Assembly: GCA_036874045.1 (NCBI GenBank)
Contig: CM072341.1
Span: 6,832,501 to 6,896,500 of the forward strand
Length of the DNA stretch: 64,000 nt
Reading direction: 5' to 3'
Origin: Cymodocea nodosa
Taxonomy: Eukaryota; Streptophyta; Magnoliopsida; Alismatales; Cymodoceaceae
In this document: positions 1 through 11,110 of the stretch, in pieces
Layout of the letters: every line of letters begins with the position of its first letter
Position numbering within the stretch: position 1 is the stretch's first letter
The notes under the pieces: generated by a model
The model's input: only the letters and a program-made list of their open reading frames with translations
Databases searched by the model: none
What the model was told of the DNA's origin: nothing
Program-made: the position numbers and the translations under genes

Positions 1-360
1 TAAAAAAAATAGCAAAATTATGCAAAGTCTTCATGTTTACTAGATTGTAACCTCGTACAGTTATCATAATCTTTCGAGTTACTTATGCATTTATTTGTTG
101 CATTCGGATCTTACATAAATTTAACGATTGAATTCAAAAACCCAATTAAAAACTCAAAGAGTTATAAGTTTTATTAACAATCTTTCGTGTTTCTACCTTC
201 ATAATCCTAGATTGTAAATCTTGCTTCCACTAAATTCTAAGTACAGTGTATTGCAAAGATTAAAGATTATGTCAGGACATAGAAAAAGACATGGTAGACT
301 TACTAAAACATAAAAGAAGGAAATATAGTTAAAAAAAATAGAAAGCAAAATACATGACAT
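1..360. other. AT-rich stretch, no gene seen
   Basis: I see no ORF, LTR end or RNA signature here. It probably belongs to the decayed accessory ORF region that follows. Confidence 0.4.
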
Positions 361-2180
361 ATATTTCTCGATACACTTTTTCTTCTGAGATTTTACATGC
401 GATACAAAAATCTATTCAAAAAGAGAAAAATTTCTATTGGAAGTTTATTAAAAATCATGTTGAAACACAATTCAAAATAAAACAGACAGAACTTTCTGAA
501 TTAATTTGTGGAAAAGAATAATACAACCTAACTCTGAGGTTATTATCAATTCTAGATAGGTATCAGAAAAAGCACTGATACAATCTATAACATATTACAA
601 AAAGAAATAGGAATCATTAATTGCAAATACAAATAGTGAATTGAAAAGTATATATTCACGACATTATTTTCCACTAGTTGTTTTAGATGAAATTCAAAAA
701 TACATAAATAAACAGAAAACAACTAGTTGGAAAGCAGGTCTTCGAAGTGAAGGTCAGAAAATTTATCAGTTGAAAATAACAAAGGTTGATGTGTTAAAAT
801 TATATATACCACTTTTGCAACCAAGACAGTATACAGGACTCTCAACTCCACAAGTACTGCTTACAAGAGAGGTCAGAGAAATCCTAGCACCACTAGTACA
901 AAAAGAAATATTGCAAACAAACAACCGAAAGAAAAGAATAATTAAAAATTTAAGGCTAACTACAGATGAAAAAAGAATTTTACAGTAAAGAGAATAATCA
1001 CTTAGAAAAAGAAAATTATGTTCTATTGCTACTACTGGAGAACAAGTCATTGATGACATCCCAACAAATGTGACAAATCTTGGATTGAAAGTATACATGT
1101 TAAGATATTGTGTCACCTTAGTTTATAATATTTCATTCAATATGATGGACAATTTTTCAAGAAATACTGCCACACACCAAAATTTATTTTCTAATTATCC
1201 TACAGTAGCAGAAAATGTAAAAAATTTTGATGAAAATCAATAGACAAATGATATTATTGATAATATAGATTCAAGGTCTATAAATTTTGATGACATATCA
1301 TCAAAAGAGGAATGTACAGATATTATTCTTCATATAGTATTACAAAAAAATACTATATTGTATGATTACTTATATAAATTTGTAAATATCTAATTATGGC
1401 TATTACAAAGTACAGGTTAATAACTATATATAGTCAACAAAATAGTACGTTACAATTAGAATACAATAATGTTGAAGTTTCAGTCCGAGATAATGCTCTT
1501 GAAGTACAAGATGTTATTACACCAATAATTGGTATTGAGCATTTTCGAATCTAGAGACAGTTGTTGGAGACTGTTATTCAAATTGAAAAGTAAAGAGAAA
1601 ATGTTACAGTTGTTGAAACTTTTGAAGAAGTTCAAATAAATGTTGATGATATCATTGATATGATAGTTGCAAATATTTCAAAAATTCAAATAAAATTTGA
1701 AAATGATGCCAATGATTTTGAAGATTTTGAAAATATAACTGCTACTAAAGATACTATAAGTCTTAAGTCTAAAGAAAATCATAATAGGAAAATTCCAAAT
1801 GTAGAGCAAAAATTGGAAGATAATATGCTACTATGGTTCAGAGACAATTCCTGTTATACACGGTACTTAAATTACAAAATTTTTACAGTTTTATATGTAC
1901 AATTAATTAAGTTTAAAAAGATAGCAAATATAAGAGAAATATTTCAATTTCAAAAGTTGTTGACACTACTGTCACAACAATCAAGTCTTCTAATTCTTCA
2001 AAAAGTTATCAATTATTTTTACTCTAACTTAACAATTGTAGACAATATTTTTATCTGAAATATAAAAGAATTAGATATTCAGTTAACTCCTGAACTTTTA
2101 TATAAAGTACTAAGATTTAACATTTCGATAAAAGCCAATTCAGGTCAGTTAACAGAACAATTTTCTTTCTTCCAATAAGG
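361..2180 (+). pseudogene. decayed retrotransposon accessory ORF (copy 1)
   Basis: Coding-like pieces lie on the plus strand in more than one frame, broken by stops. The clearest part (about 1440-2140) is an acidic stretch followed by a block with the signature IREIFQFQKLL, then INYFYSNL and, past a stop at 2056, QLTPELLYKVL. The same order (acidic region, FxFQGLL, FYSNL, TPELL) occurs in the ORFs at 16440-18700, 28609-29615, 52592-53623 and 62356-64000, which sit beside retrotransposon pol or gag genes. The block resembles the domain annotated in databases as a putative plant transposon protein; that name is from memory and untested. Pieces at 361-530 and 641-988 may be its N-terminal part. 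No function can be assigned. Confidence 0.6.
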
Positions 2181-2736
2181 TCAAATTGGAAATAACCATT
2201 CCAACTTTAACCACCAATTTGTGCAGCCCTACATTTAATTAGTTAAATGTGCTATATATGTCAATCCAACCTGTTTAACAAAATATATACTAGAATTTAT
2301 TTAAAAGTTAAGTTATTCAACCAAAATAAGTATAGATTATAATTCTCTACTGATCAAATACTGAAATACAATTTAGGTTTTAAACAAAAGAAATTATAAT
2401 TTAGGCTTTAAGTTTTTTAAAAAACATAAATAGGTCAATGGGTCATAAACAAGTCGAACTTGAACTCAACCAATTTATTAAACGAGCTGACTAGTTTACA
2501 ACCTAAACCAACTTCTTTTCAATCCTAACCCATTTAATCTTAAGTTGACATGTCGGATTACACAGGTGATGACAAAAATTGCCCTTGTATTAAAAGCAAA
2601 GCAATAAGCAAAGGAAAATGCCCCTTAAAAAGTGCATATCAACATTTATGGGTTATGAGAGTTGAAAATTACATGGTACAATTTTAATTTTTACTATCTA
2701 GGGAATTTACTCAATGGATAGTTAGTGTGGCTACCA
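2181..2736. other. AT-rich stretch without a gene
   Basis: No ORF or LTR end is visible. Around 2440-2570 the text has the repetitive look of old plant repeats (GGGTCA..AACGAGCTGAC..CCATTTAA), but I cannot name a family. Confidence 0.4.
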
Positions 2737-2884
2737 CAAACCTTATCACAGTACTAATATGTGACCATTATCCTGTCGTAAAACTAGTATGTGATCATCT
2801 TGTCACAGGATTAATATATGACTATTACTTCATTATAAGTCCAATATGTGACCATTATCCCATCATAAGACTGGTATATGAGTA
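2737..2884. repeat. degenerate minisatellite, unit about 30 bp, about 5 copies
   Basis: The core ATATGTGACCATTAT returns with variation every 27-33 bases, each time with a CATAAGACTAGT-like stretch between. Copies differ by several bases and by small length changes, so the array is old. No coding potential is seen. Confidence 0.75.
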
Positions 2885-3241
2885 GAGTTGACTTACTGTC
2901 TAAGACAACTGTTGTATATTGAGACCATTAAGCGAGTATCTAAGATAAAGTAAACTAAGTTAGGATTATGTATTAGGATCACATTGCATAAATTACATTT
3001 TATTAATTATACATGTTCATTTTTATATGCTATTTAATTGATACATTGATTATATAGTAGATTTGAGCTTTTAGCTTATTATTGATTTTCTTGTGATTTA
3101 AGTTTCCCTCGTGATATCTAGAAAGATGTTAGCCAAGTGTGACAGCTATGTATATTAGTTATATTTGATGTTAACTTGATGTAATAACTATTAAACTTGA
3201 TATTTATAGATATATGTACAATTATATTGTTTTAAAATTTT
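2885..3241. other. AT-rich stretch without a gene
   Basis: Nothing recognisable; it borders the GC-richer island that starts at about 3242. Confidence 0.4.
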
Positions 3242-3427
3242 ATGAAAATATTCTCAGTTCCAGGTGTGACAGCCGAAATGTTATTATTGTCATCAATGAA
3301 CGGAATCCCAAACAAATTAAACGATATGCCAATAAAAGGAAAGGGCCCTCTAACAAGAACGAAGGGTGGAATGGAAATGGCCAGAGATTGCGTAGTAGGC
3401 GAAGCAACCATACTTCGAGGGTCATAG
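3242..3427 (+). CDS. exon-like 61-codon ORF, unidentified
   Basis: This open frame reads like real protein (for example NGIPNKLNDMPIKGKG and GGMEMARDCVVGEATI) and is much less AT-rich than its surroundings. I do not recognise it. It lies opposite the probable intron of the AtuA-like fragment on the minus strand. It could be an exon of another captured gene or a chance open frame. Confidence 0.2.
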   Translation: MKIFSVPGVTAEMLLLSSMNGIPNKLNDMPIKGKGPLTRTKGGMEMARDCVVGEATILRGS

Positions 3428-3630
3428 CCAACACCACCCTCCATCATGATCTGGTACCGGTCGGCCAGCGTACGTTCCGCCAAGCACTCGAGCACGAGGT
3501 AGTCGAGTCCTTCCACTCTCTGGAGAAGTTTGAGGGCGGCCCTCGGCCTGTCCCCTCCGAACCCCGCCCCACACCCGACACGCACCTTCTCCCTCCTCTT
3601 CCGCGGGTTCTCCCTCTACAAAATGCCGCA
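3414..3630 (-). pseudogene. AtuA/DUF1446-like gene fragment (first exon)
   Basis: The minus strand reads ENPRKRREKVRVGCGAGFGG, then DRPRAALKLLQRVEGLDYL, VLECLAERTLADRYQ and GGVGYDPR. This matches the N-terminal part of plant proteins related to bacterial acyclic-terpene utilisation protein AtuA (DUF1446), as I recall the family. After GYDPR the frame meets GTATGG at 3413-3408, a plausible phase-1 splice donor, and the similarity stops. Upstream, a TAG codon at 3618-3616 and a small indel break the frame just before RENPRK, so no start codon connects. No second exon is seen to the left. It is best read as a captured or decaying exon, in a patch far less AT-rich than its surroundings. The family call is from memory and needs a search. 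Confidence 0.55.
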
Positions 3631-4430
3631 AGCAGCAGTGAGAACTGCCGAGTCGAGTCCTATCGACGATCGATCGAGACGAGAAGGAAGACATCAATGA
3701 AAGAGAGGGATATGTAATGCACGGAGAGTCCACTAACCAGTTTGATCTCGCTGGTGTGTGTTTCTCCCTCCACCTTCCACTCTTCCATTACGCTGCTATA
3801 TCGGTGGAAATTTTCGTGCTCCTCCGCGATGGAAAGTTCCGACCGACGATAAAAATCACACGCGGAGGTACGTGTAAGCTTAACGGAAGGTTCTAGCAAA
3901 GAAAAGGGTGAAAAGTTAACTAAAAAATGTCACTTTTACGGTCACGAAAGCAAGGTAATGAAAGTTGTATTTTTTTTTTTATATAAAAATTACTTTTCAT
4001 GCGTTTCCTAATATTTTTACCTTTATTTTTTCTGAATGCACCAATCTTTAACTTGCATTCAACGTTCGCGCGTCTATCGCAAACAGGAAAGAAATCCTTT
4101 CGCCATAGTTGATCACCTGACACCCCTTGACGAGAAGCTTCCGCTCACACAAATTGGAAAGCTCACTCGACGCTCATCACCGGTTACTCGTGCGTTGCTC
4201 TTCCCTTGCTCCTTGCCCGACATTACGCTGATGGGCCAGTACTCATCAACTGCTCGTCCGACGCTACGTTGATAGGCCACTGCTCACCGAACATACTGGC
4301 GGTCACCGACTGCTTGGGATTCATTGGTGGTTGCTGGTTGGTGAGGAGTACCTTTTTTGGGGCTTGGGGTTTATTATTTTCTATTTCAGTGAATTATTTG
4401 CCTATTCCAGTGATGTTTCAATGATTTAAG
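3631..4430. other. GC-richer flank of the gene-fragment island
   Basis: Base composition stays balanced to about 3900 and again at 4060-4370. On the minus strand it would be the 5' flank of the AtuA-like exon. Several short open frames exist but none is recognisable. It may be old promoter DNA moved with the exon, or part of a transposon that carries gene pieces. Confidence 0.35.
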
Positions 4431-6202
4431 GAAATGAGAATGTAATATTATTGTGTAATTTTGATTTTAATACGAACAATGTGATACTGCTCTTATAAAT
4501 TTTAGAATGAAAATGTAACACAATGCATGTTGAGCTAGGACTCGTACAAAATTATTATAATGGAAACAGCATGGTATAAGGCAACAAGACTAAATAAAGC
4601 ATAAAAGTCTATGTTGCAACAATGGGTCCTGAAGGAACATTATGCATTAACCCAGTCTTGCCCAAGACTTCAACAAAAAAATAAACACCTTGAGGAATTG
4701 AGCAGTGAAGATGATTTTCTATATTGCAATTAAGCTTATTTTCAAGAATGGGTTGGCATGAAGGCAACCCCTTGGTTGTCTCGCATCACATATGAAATCG
4801 CTTGTAAGAATGACATGTAATTTATCAAAAATGTTATAAGGACAATAATAAAATATTATAAATGCTATGAACTAGGTAAAAATTGGCTAGTATCAATTAA
4901 ATTCAATGAGAAGCGATTATGGCATGTGGGATTTGTTTAGTGAAGAGATTCATATATCTTACAAAAACAGCCACAAGAAGAACACATGCATCATTTTTGT
5001 TATTTGACTTTATAACATAATGATTGATTTGTCATTGAACAAGACAGATGATTGTTTAACGAAAGAAATATGAAGTTGCTTTTTTGTCTTATATGCCCTA
5101 ATCAAGTGATGAATTCACTTCTTATGCTTATTGTAATGATTTCTTAACCACCAAAGGAAGGAAAAACATATAATAGAGAATTTAATGCATATATGTCAAC
5201 TGTCTGTGAAAAAACAACATTTTATAATATCAAAACTATATATTTTCATGCTTCACCTCATGAAAATCTTTGATATTGACAAAATACCTATCCGTGCATT
5301 CATTTGTTAAGATAATATTTTCTTATGTGTTACATTTATAGATATTTTAATTACATTTTACTAAGACATATCTACTGCAAAAAAAAAAAGGTAGAAGAAG
5401 AAACTATACAAGTTAAAGTACAAGAGGTAATGAAATATTCTTTGTGAGAAATTAAAAGAAGGAAATCAAAATTCTGTTAACAAAAGATAAGAGCAAAAAT
5501 GTGGGATGTAATAATTGATAAATACAATAAGGATTCAAATAGTAATATTATAAAAAAATATAAATAATTACATAAAGACATAATAACTAATATACAAAAT
5601 TTATGAAAAGATTTTGAATCAAAGTAAATGAAGGTAAGACTACACACATAGTCATATTAATATACCTAAGGAGATATGAAAATTTTTTATTAAAGTAAGA
5701 ACAATACATTTATTTATATTTCTTATTTATAGATCATTATAGATTTATTACACAGTTTTAATATTTTTGAATGCAAAAAAATGAAAACTGTTAACAGTAA
5801 AGGGATGACATGTCTTATCTATAAGCAACTTGTACTTTTTAAAGATAATGTGACATCTAGTGATCTTTTGGTAAGTATACTACAAAAATGCATAGAACTT
5901 GTAAAAAAAGATGTAGGGGTTAATGCAAATAATAACAACATCGATAACTTTACTTTAATCTTAGATAAAGTTCTATTCAATTTCACTTCTAAAATACAAA
6001 TAAAATCTCCTTTAACAAATGCATTTATAATAGATATACATAAAAAAGAAAGGTAACCTTAGCTACATGTAATGTTGTAAAGTATAATGTTTGATGTAGT
6101 TAGAGACATAGTAGGTGCATTTATATTATATTTTGGAAAGGACGATCCTAAAATAGTTGTTATTAGTAATGTTGTCTTCAAAAAGTTATTGTTGATGCTT
6201 AT
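4431..6202. other. AT-rich stretch, one unassigned 91-codon ORF
   Basis: There is no recognisable gene or LTR. The longest plus-strand ORF is 5781-6056 (91 codons); it has no motif I know and matches the AT-rich composition of the region, so it is not called. An A-run lies at 5381-5390. Confidence 0.4.
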
Positions 6203-6270
6203 CACTATAAGAAAATGACGATACTATGATAAATAAAATTATCACAATAGTAAAGAAAAGTTATCATGAT
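6203..6270 (+). mobile_element. possible end of a CACTA (En/Spm-like) transposon
   Basis: CACTATAAGAAAA at 6203-6215 is one base from the CACTACAAGAAAA terminus typical of plant CACTA elements. It is followed by short inverted words (ATGATAAATAAAATTATCA) as in sub-terminal regions. I found no matching end on the other side nor a 3-bp duplication, so this is a truncated end or a coincidence. Confidence 0.3.
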
Positions 6271-6310
6271 ATATTTATTATGATAGTTTTACATTTGTCA
6301 GAACATGTAA

Positions 6311-6478
6311 TTAGAAATAAAGCTAGATTAATTACTAAGGATATAATCAACAGAAAGGAATAGATTTTGAATAAACTTTTGTTTTTGTAGTTAGATTAGA
6401 ATCCATTAGAATCTTTTTAACTTTTGCTGCTTATATGAATTTTAAATTATATTAAATGAATGTCAAGAGTGCATTAAT
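6311..6478 (+). pseudogene. Ty1/copia reverse transcriptase fragment
   Basis: Reads NKARLIT, then after a one-base shift GYNQQKGIDF, and LESIRIFLTFAAYMNFKLY followed by MNVKSALIN, with several stops. This is the start of the copia RT domain. It is followed directly by Gag coiled-coil sequence (next entry), the wrong order for one element, so the junction near 6479 joins two copia elements or marks a rearrangement. Confidence 0.75.
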
Positions 6479-6479
6479 T

Positions 6480-7612
6480 AAATAAATCTTTACATGATCA
6501 ATCTAATGAGTTAGATCTGAAATTAAAGAAATAAGTTGCTAAAAATACAAATCTAAATATTTCTATTATTGAACTATCTACAAGTGTTGAAAAGTTTTCT
6601 TTTGAGATAGATTTAATTTTTGAATTATATAAGGAAGTCACGTCTTAAATTGTAAATCTGAAATCAAAAAATAAGAATCTTGAAGAAAAATTAGTTAAGG
6701 CTGATAAAAATTTGATAAAATGGGTAACTAGTAAGACAACACTAGATAAATTAGAAAGAACCTAGTTTCTTGTTAAAAATAAAACTAGACTACGTTTTGA
6801 TTATCATGATAGTATTATTGAAAATCCAAAAATAGAATCTATTAGATTTGATAATACTAAAATGATTAATTATAAATCTAAAAAGAAATTTTATAATTTT
6901 AGGAAGTTTAGTTCTTATGGTAAGTCTAAAAATAGAAGTTTTAATTATTGTGGTTATTATAAAAATTATAAGAAACAATTAAATAACCCTAATAATATAA
7001 ATTATATGTTTAAGACTCATTATAAAAGGAAAAATAGTTTTAGTAACCTAGAACCAAAATTAATTTAGAAGAAAAGGATTAAAACTATTCAAAAATAGGT
7101 TCTTAAGGATAGTATTATTATTTCAATATGTAGTTCTTTTGATGTTTTTAGACCCAAACAAATCTGAGTTCCAAGAAATATGATTTTACCTTTTTTCTAT
7201 AGGTGATAAAGTCAAAATGGGTGATGGACAATGGAGCCTCATGTCATATGATAGGTAGAAAAGAATTGCTTAAAAATATTCAAGAGTGCAAACAAGGAAA
7301 TATTACATTTGGAAATTTAGAGAAAAGTAAAATTCTTGGTATTGGCAAGGTTAGAGTTACTAACTCGATAATTATATCAGATGTTCTATTAGTTGATAAC
7401 TTAGGCTTTAATCTTATAAGTGTAAATCAATTACAAGATAAAGGATATAAAGTTATCTTCAAAAATAATAAATGTCTTATTATTGAAAATTGTTTTAATT
7501 CTGTTAAATTTAAGGCAAAAAAAAGGATTAGTAACTATCCTTAAACTACCTTCTAGTGCTCTAGATACAAAGTCATGTTTAATTACTAAATTTGATGATG
7601 CATGACTATGAC
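6480..7612 (+). pseudogene. copia element H: Gag C-terminal part and protease
   Basis: The first half has the heptad-rich, Lys/Glu/Asn-rich text of the Sirevirus Gag extension (compare 47151-47960), ending in a decayed second zinc knuckle (NYCGYYKN). From 7203 it reads WVMDNGASCHMIGRKELL, the protease active-site region with DSGA changed to DNGA, then NLISVNQLQDKGYKVIF leading toward integrase. Stops are frequent. The frame ends at 7612 in the codons for DDA-W-L-W, where LTR A1 begins. It continues in frame at about 36888 (HYRLGHANMKLL), so the insertion split the GAG-preintegrase motif. Confidence 0.8.
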
Positions 7613-9157
7613 TATAGGATTGAATGGCTACATAAGAGGAGTGTGAATTGTGTTTTTCAACATTTTCAATTATAATTGGAACTTCAAAATTAAAAACAAG
7701 TCGAGACACTATTTTAATCAAATCATTTTATTCAAGATTTCAATTACAATATACAATTCAATTCTCCTTAGAAATTGTAGATGCAATCATATAACAATAC
7801 CATGTTTCATTTAATCAATTTCATAACTACAAACAGAGAAAACTAATTTACGGAATTTAAAACATTTCTCCTTGTTTAAGATTTTTCTTCTTCTTCTTCT
7901 TCTTCTACAAATTTTTAGTGACTAATATCTTACTTTCTCTTCTTTATTGAATTTAATTTCTTTTGATTCTTCAAATCTTCAGTGACATATATCTGACTTT
8001 CTCTTCTTCACTAAATTTTCTTCTATTTGAGAGCTTTCCCTAGAGAGGTGTTTTGATTCCTGAAAATATATTTCGTTTGGTGTGCAGGGATGATTAATCA
8101 ACGAGAATTCTATGCCTTTTATACTGTATCTTCATTTCATGTATATCCTCTACATTTAACCACAATCAGTTTTTCACTCTTCACGTCTTTTCTTTTTTCT
8201 TCTTCGAAATACACACGTTCCGACCCACGTTTTCCTTTCGAATTTTCTTTAATCATCAATCCTAGATCTTTGAAAAATTTCCTACAAAATAAACTTTCTC
8301 ATCCAAAAATTATCCATTAAGTGTAATAACAAGTCGTTGTGTTAATGTTAACTAAACGAGTAAAACAAGTAGATTTATAACTTAACATATCTAACTTAAC
8401 GAGTTCATCATATGCCAAATCACATAACATGTACTGTAGCTAATTCAACGAACTAAGTCTATGGTGTTATGCTAACTTAATGAACCAACTTCGTGGTATT
8501 ACAATTAACTTAATGAATTAACTCTGTTGTGTTACTGATAACTCAACGAACCAACAAAAATAAATGTTTTAAATAATAAAGTATATACCACGTGCAATAA
8601 TAATAACTTTAAGTTTATAACGCTAACCTAATGTATTGCCTTAGTATTCAATTTAGCAACTCAACACATGCAGTTATGTTAACTTAACGATTTAAACATG
8701 TGCAACTCACGTGATACAATATAACATTCGTAAACTTTAATTTCACTACGTGCATAATACTAACTTAACGAGTTTGTTTCTTCATTTTAACCTTTTATTC
8801 ACTAACTCAACAAGTTCTCACGTGACCTATTTTAACCTTTAAGCTTATAACTCAACAAGTTTTCACGTAACCTTTATACAAATAAAGCACTAGCTCAACG
8901 AGTTGTCTTAACGTGCACTATACATGATATAGAAAATGTAACTTTAAAACATATCATGCTTTACAATAAAAACACACATTAACTTAACGTTTAGTTAAAT
9001 GAAAAGTTAGTATAACTTAACGACTAGTTATGTAACTTAGCATAATTTCAAATCCATTACAGACAAGTATTTATATTAATAAATTTTTTCTATATTAATT
9101 GATATTCTTAATTTACTTTCACAAACAATAGTAATTGAGTAAATATGATTACATTTG
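7613..9157 (-). mobile_element. LTR A1, 3' LTR of copia element A (truncated)
   Basis: It aligns with LTR A3 (40640-42225) and with solo LTR A4 (49563-51208, opposite strand). The end at 7613 reads TATAGGATTGAATGG, a TG-to-TA change of the terminus. It holds the U5 side with a short CTT repeat (about 7889-7906) and repeated CTTCAGTGACATATATCT words, then at 8330-9030 the array of TAACTTAACGAGTT words and CACGTG boxes. Homology to A3 stops near 9157, before the other terminus, where gypsy leader DNA begins. Confidence 0.85.
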
Positions 9158-9219
9158 GTCAGATTTTTAGGTAGCACTAGAGAACTTATTTAGTTCCCTG
9201 GCAATGGCGCCAGAAAACT
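9158..9219 (-). promoter_or_regulatory. gypsy leader stub with primer binding site
   Basis: On the minus strand 9212-9195 reads TGGCGCCATTGCCAGGGA, a standard Athila/Tat-type tRNA primer site, seven bases past the end of LTR C. Only about 40 further bases remain before the junction with LTR A1 at 9157, so the internal region that should follow has been lost. Confidence 0.8.
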
Positions 9220-11060
9220 TGATTGCCTTGTTAACTTTTGTTTGTAACTTAGTTAATTTATCTTTATGCTTATCATTAATTCCTTTTTAGAAGTCAACAA
9301 ACCATCTTTCACACAAATTAGATATTAATTCCAATTTGTATTTTAACTGCAAGTGCATAATGTATATTGTATTTGTGTGCAAGTACAGGTTGATCCCACA
9401 GAAAATTGAGGAAGAATTGTATACTGTTTTGTTTTTAATAATGAAATTTATATCTTCAGTAAGCACTTCGTTGAGTTATAGCTAACTCAACGAACTAACC
9501 TCGTGAAATTGAAGTAACTCAATGAAGTTATCTATCCAGATTAATATTGCTATTTACAAAGGAATTCAATCAACCATTGAGCGGTTCCATAGATTGTAAA
9601 TAACATCAATTAAGCTCTTTAATGCTAGTTAATATTAAATTTATCATTTGGCAACACTAACATTCAGATATTTCAAATAGTAACCATTAAAATCTTTAAG
9701 TATCAGGAACAATTCAATTTCAGTAAACTATAAAATTATTTTTTATATTTTTTTTTTAATTTTAAACAAACATGAAACATTCCAAACACTGACAATGATA
9801 ACAATAATCACGATACAAAACAAACAATACAACACTCCAATACTAACTATAAACACAGATAAGTTGTTTTTGGTATTTTTGTTTTTATATGATCATGAAA
9901 ATGGGCAAAATGTGAAATGTAAAAGTAATCTCTATTGACAGTAAAAACTTTCGTCACTACATACGACGCAATTACACCACTGAAAATTTAACCACTTACA
10001 ATTCTATCTCCTCTCCCTATAGAATCGCGAGTTCAGAATTGCAAGTTAATCTCATCTTCAGCATACTGGCATCAACCCGAAACCAAGGCTAGAAACTTTA
10101 CGATCTCTTGAGATATGAGTCAGTGCTTGGTGAAAATGGCTTCCCTTCCCGCAACACGATCACTCCACATAGTGGTTGTTAGGCACCGTGTTTGGCTCGG
10201 AATCGACTTGACATCAGGAAAGTATCCTCATAGACCTCCGATGGTTGGTGATTATGGTGGTGGTGGTGATGGTAGTGTGGAACTTCAGGGAACTTCCATC
10301 GCTACCTGCAGTTAGCGTGGTCCTCCTCCATCTGCACACACACTAGCCACCCCTGTATATTCTTTTCTCCTTGTCCTTTATATTTCTTAGTAGTAACTAC
10401 TTTTGCTTCGATGATCAGTTGAATTTCCTTTGTTCATATCAACAATGGTGATTTCTTCTTCCTTCCACGAGCGATTTCCTACGTGATACGTGCAATCGTG
10501 GTTTTCCTTCGAATGTCCTGTTTTTGTAACCGCTATAGTGGCATATTAGAAAATAAATGGTTTGTGGAGTTACAGATAACTCAACGGACTTACTTCGTTG
10601 ATTTAACTATAAAACACATGCAATAAATAAATAAGCCGCTAACATAACGCATTACCTTAGTGTGTATTCATGTAACTCAACGCGTACAGTTATGCTAACT
10701 TAACTAGTTAAACATGTGCATCTCACGTGATATACTAAAGCATTTAAATTTAATACGTGCAATCCAGGAAATAATAAAATATTCTTTAAGTATTTAAAAC
10801 ATAATTGTCCAGTACATTAAACATAACTCTCCGAAATAACAGAAAATTCGGATACTTAAGAATTTCACAACCTGCAATTTATCGACAGTTCAGAAATGTA
10901 CTAAATTAACATTAATTCTCTAGAATTATGCAGATTCTTTTATTAAAGCATCTAATAGTGCAATTATAACATAATGGCTTAATTCTCGCATGATAAGCTA
11001 AATATTATGTAATTAACCATCATTTAACCGTTAATATTATGCACTTTTTCATTTTAAACA
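9220..11060 (-). mobile_element. LTR C of a Ty3/gypsy (Athila/Tat-type) element
   Basis: In sense orientation it runs from TGTTTAAAATG (11060) to GGCAATCA (9220), followed by the PBS. The conserved end-of-LTR phrase TGCAAGTACAGGTTGATCCC is at about 9380-9400. The GC-richer part (about 10080-10340) is conserved in the second copy at 37088-39337. The U3 part (about 10560-10790) contains TAACTCAACGGACTTA-type dyads and CACGTG and aligns with the U3 of copia LTR A, which is unexpected. A 66-codon ORF at 10115-10315 lies within the LTR and is not considered a gene. Confidence 0.8.
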
Positions 11061-11110
11061 CTTCTCTCATACTTAAATTTTTGCTAGTCCCTTAGCAAAC
11101 TAAGATTTAA
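11061..11110 (-). promoter_or_regulatory. 3' end of gypsy internal region, polypurine tract
   Basis: Minus strand 11102-11061 reads GCTAAGGGACTAGCAAAA, then AATTTAAGTATGAGAGAAG immediately before the LTR start TGTTTA. The GGGACTAGCAAA..TTAAG phrase is typical of the 3' end of Athila/Tat elements. LTR C is therefore preceded by a 3' internal end and followed by a PBS. Confidence 0.7.

Noticed and set aside
3422..3733. 103-codon minus-strand ORF over the AtuA-like exon
   Set aside because: It is a different frame from the one that matches the family; the open length reflects the higher GC content.
5781..6056. 91-codon ORF as a possible gene
   Set aside because: AT-rich composition like its surroundings, no motif and no neighbour to give context.
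10115..10315. 66-codon plus-strand ORF in LTR C
   Set aside because: It lies inside an LTR on the strand opposite to its sense, and the frame is not kept in the related LTR at about 37990-38200.
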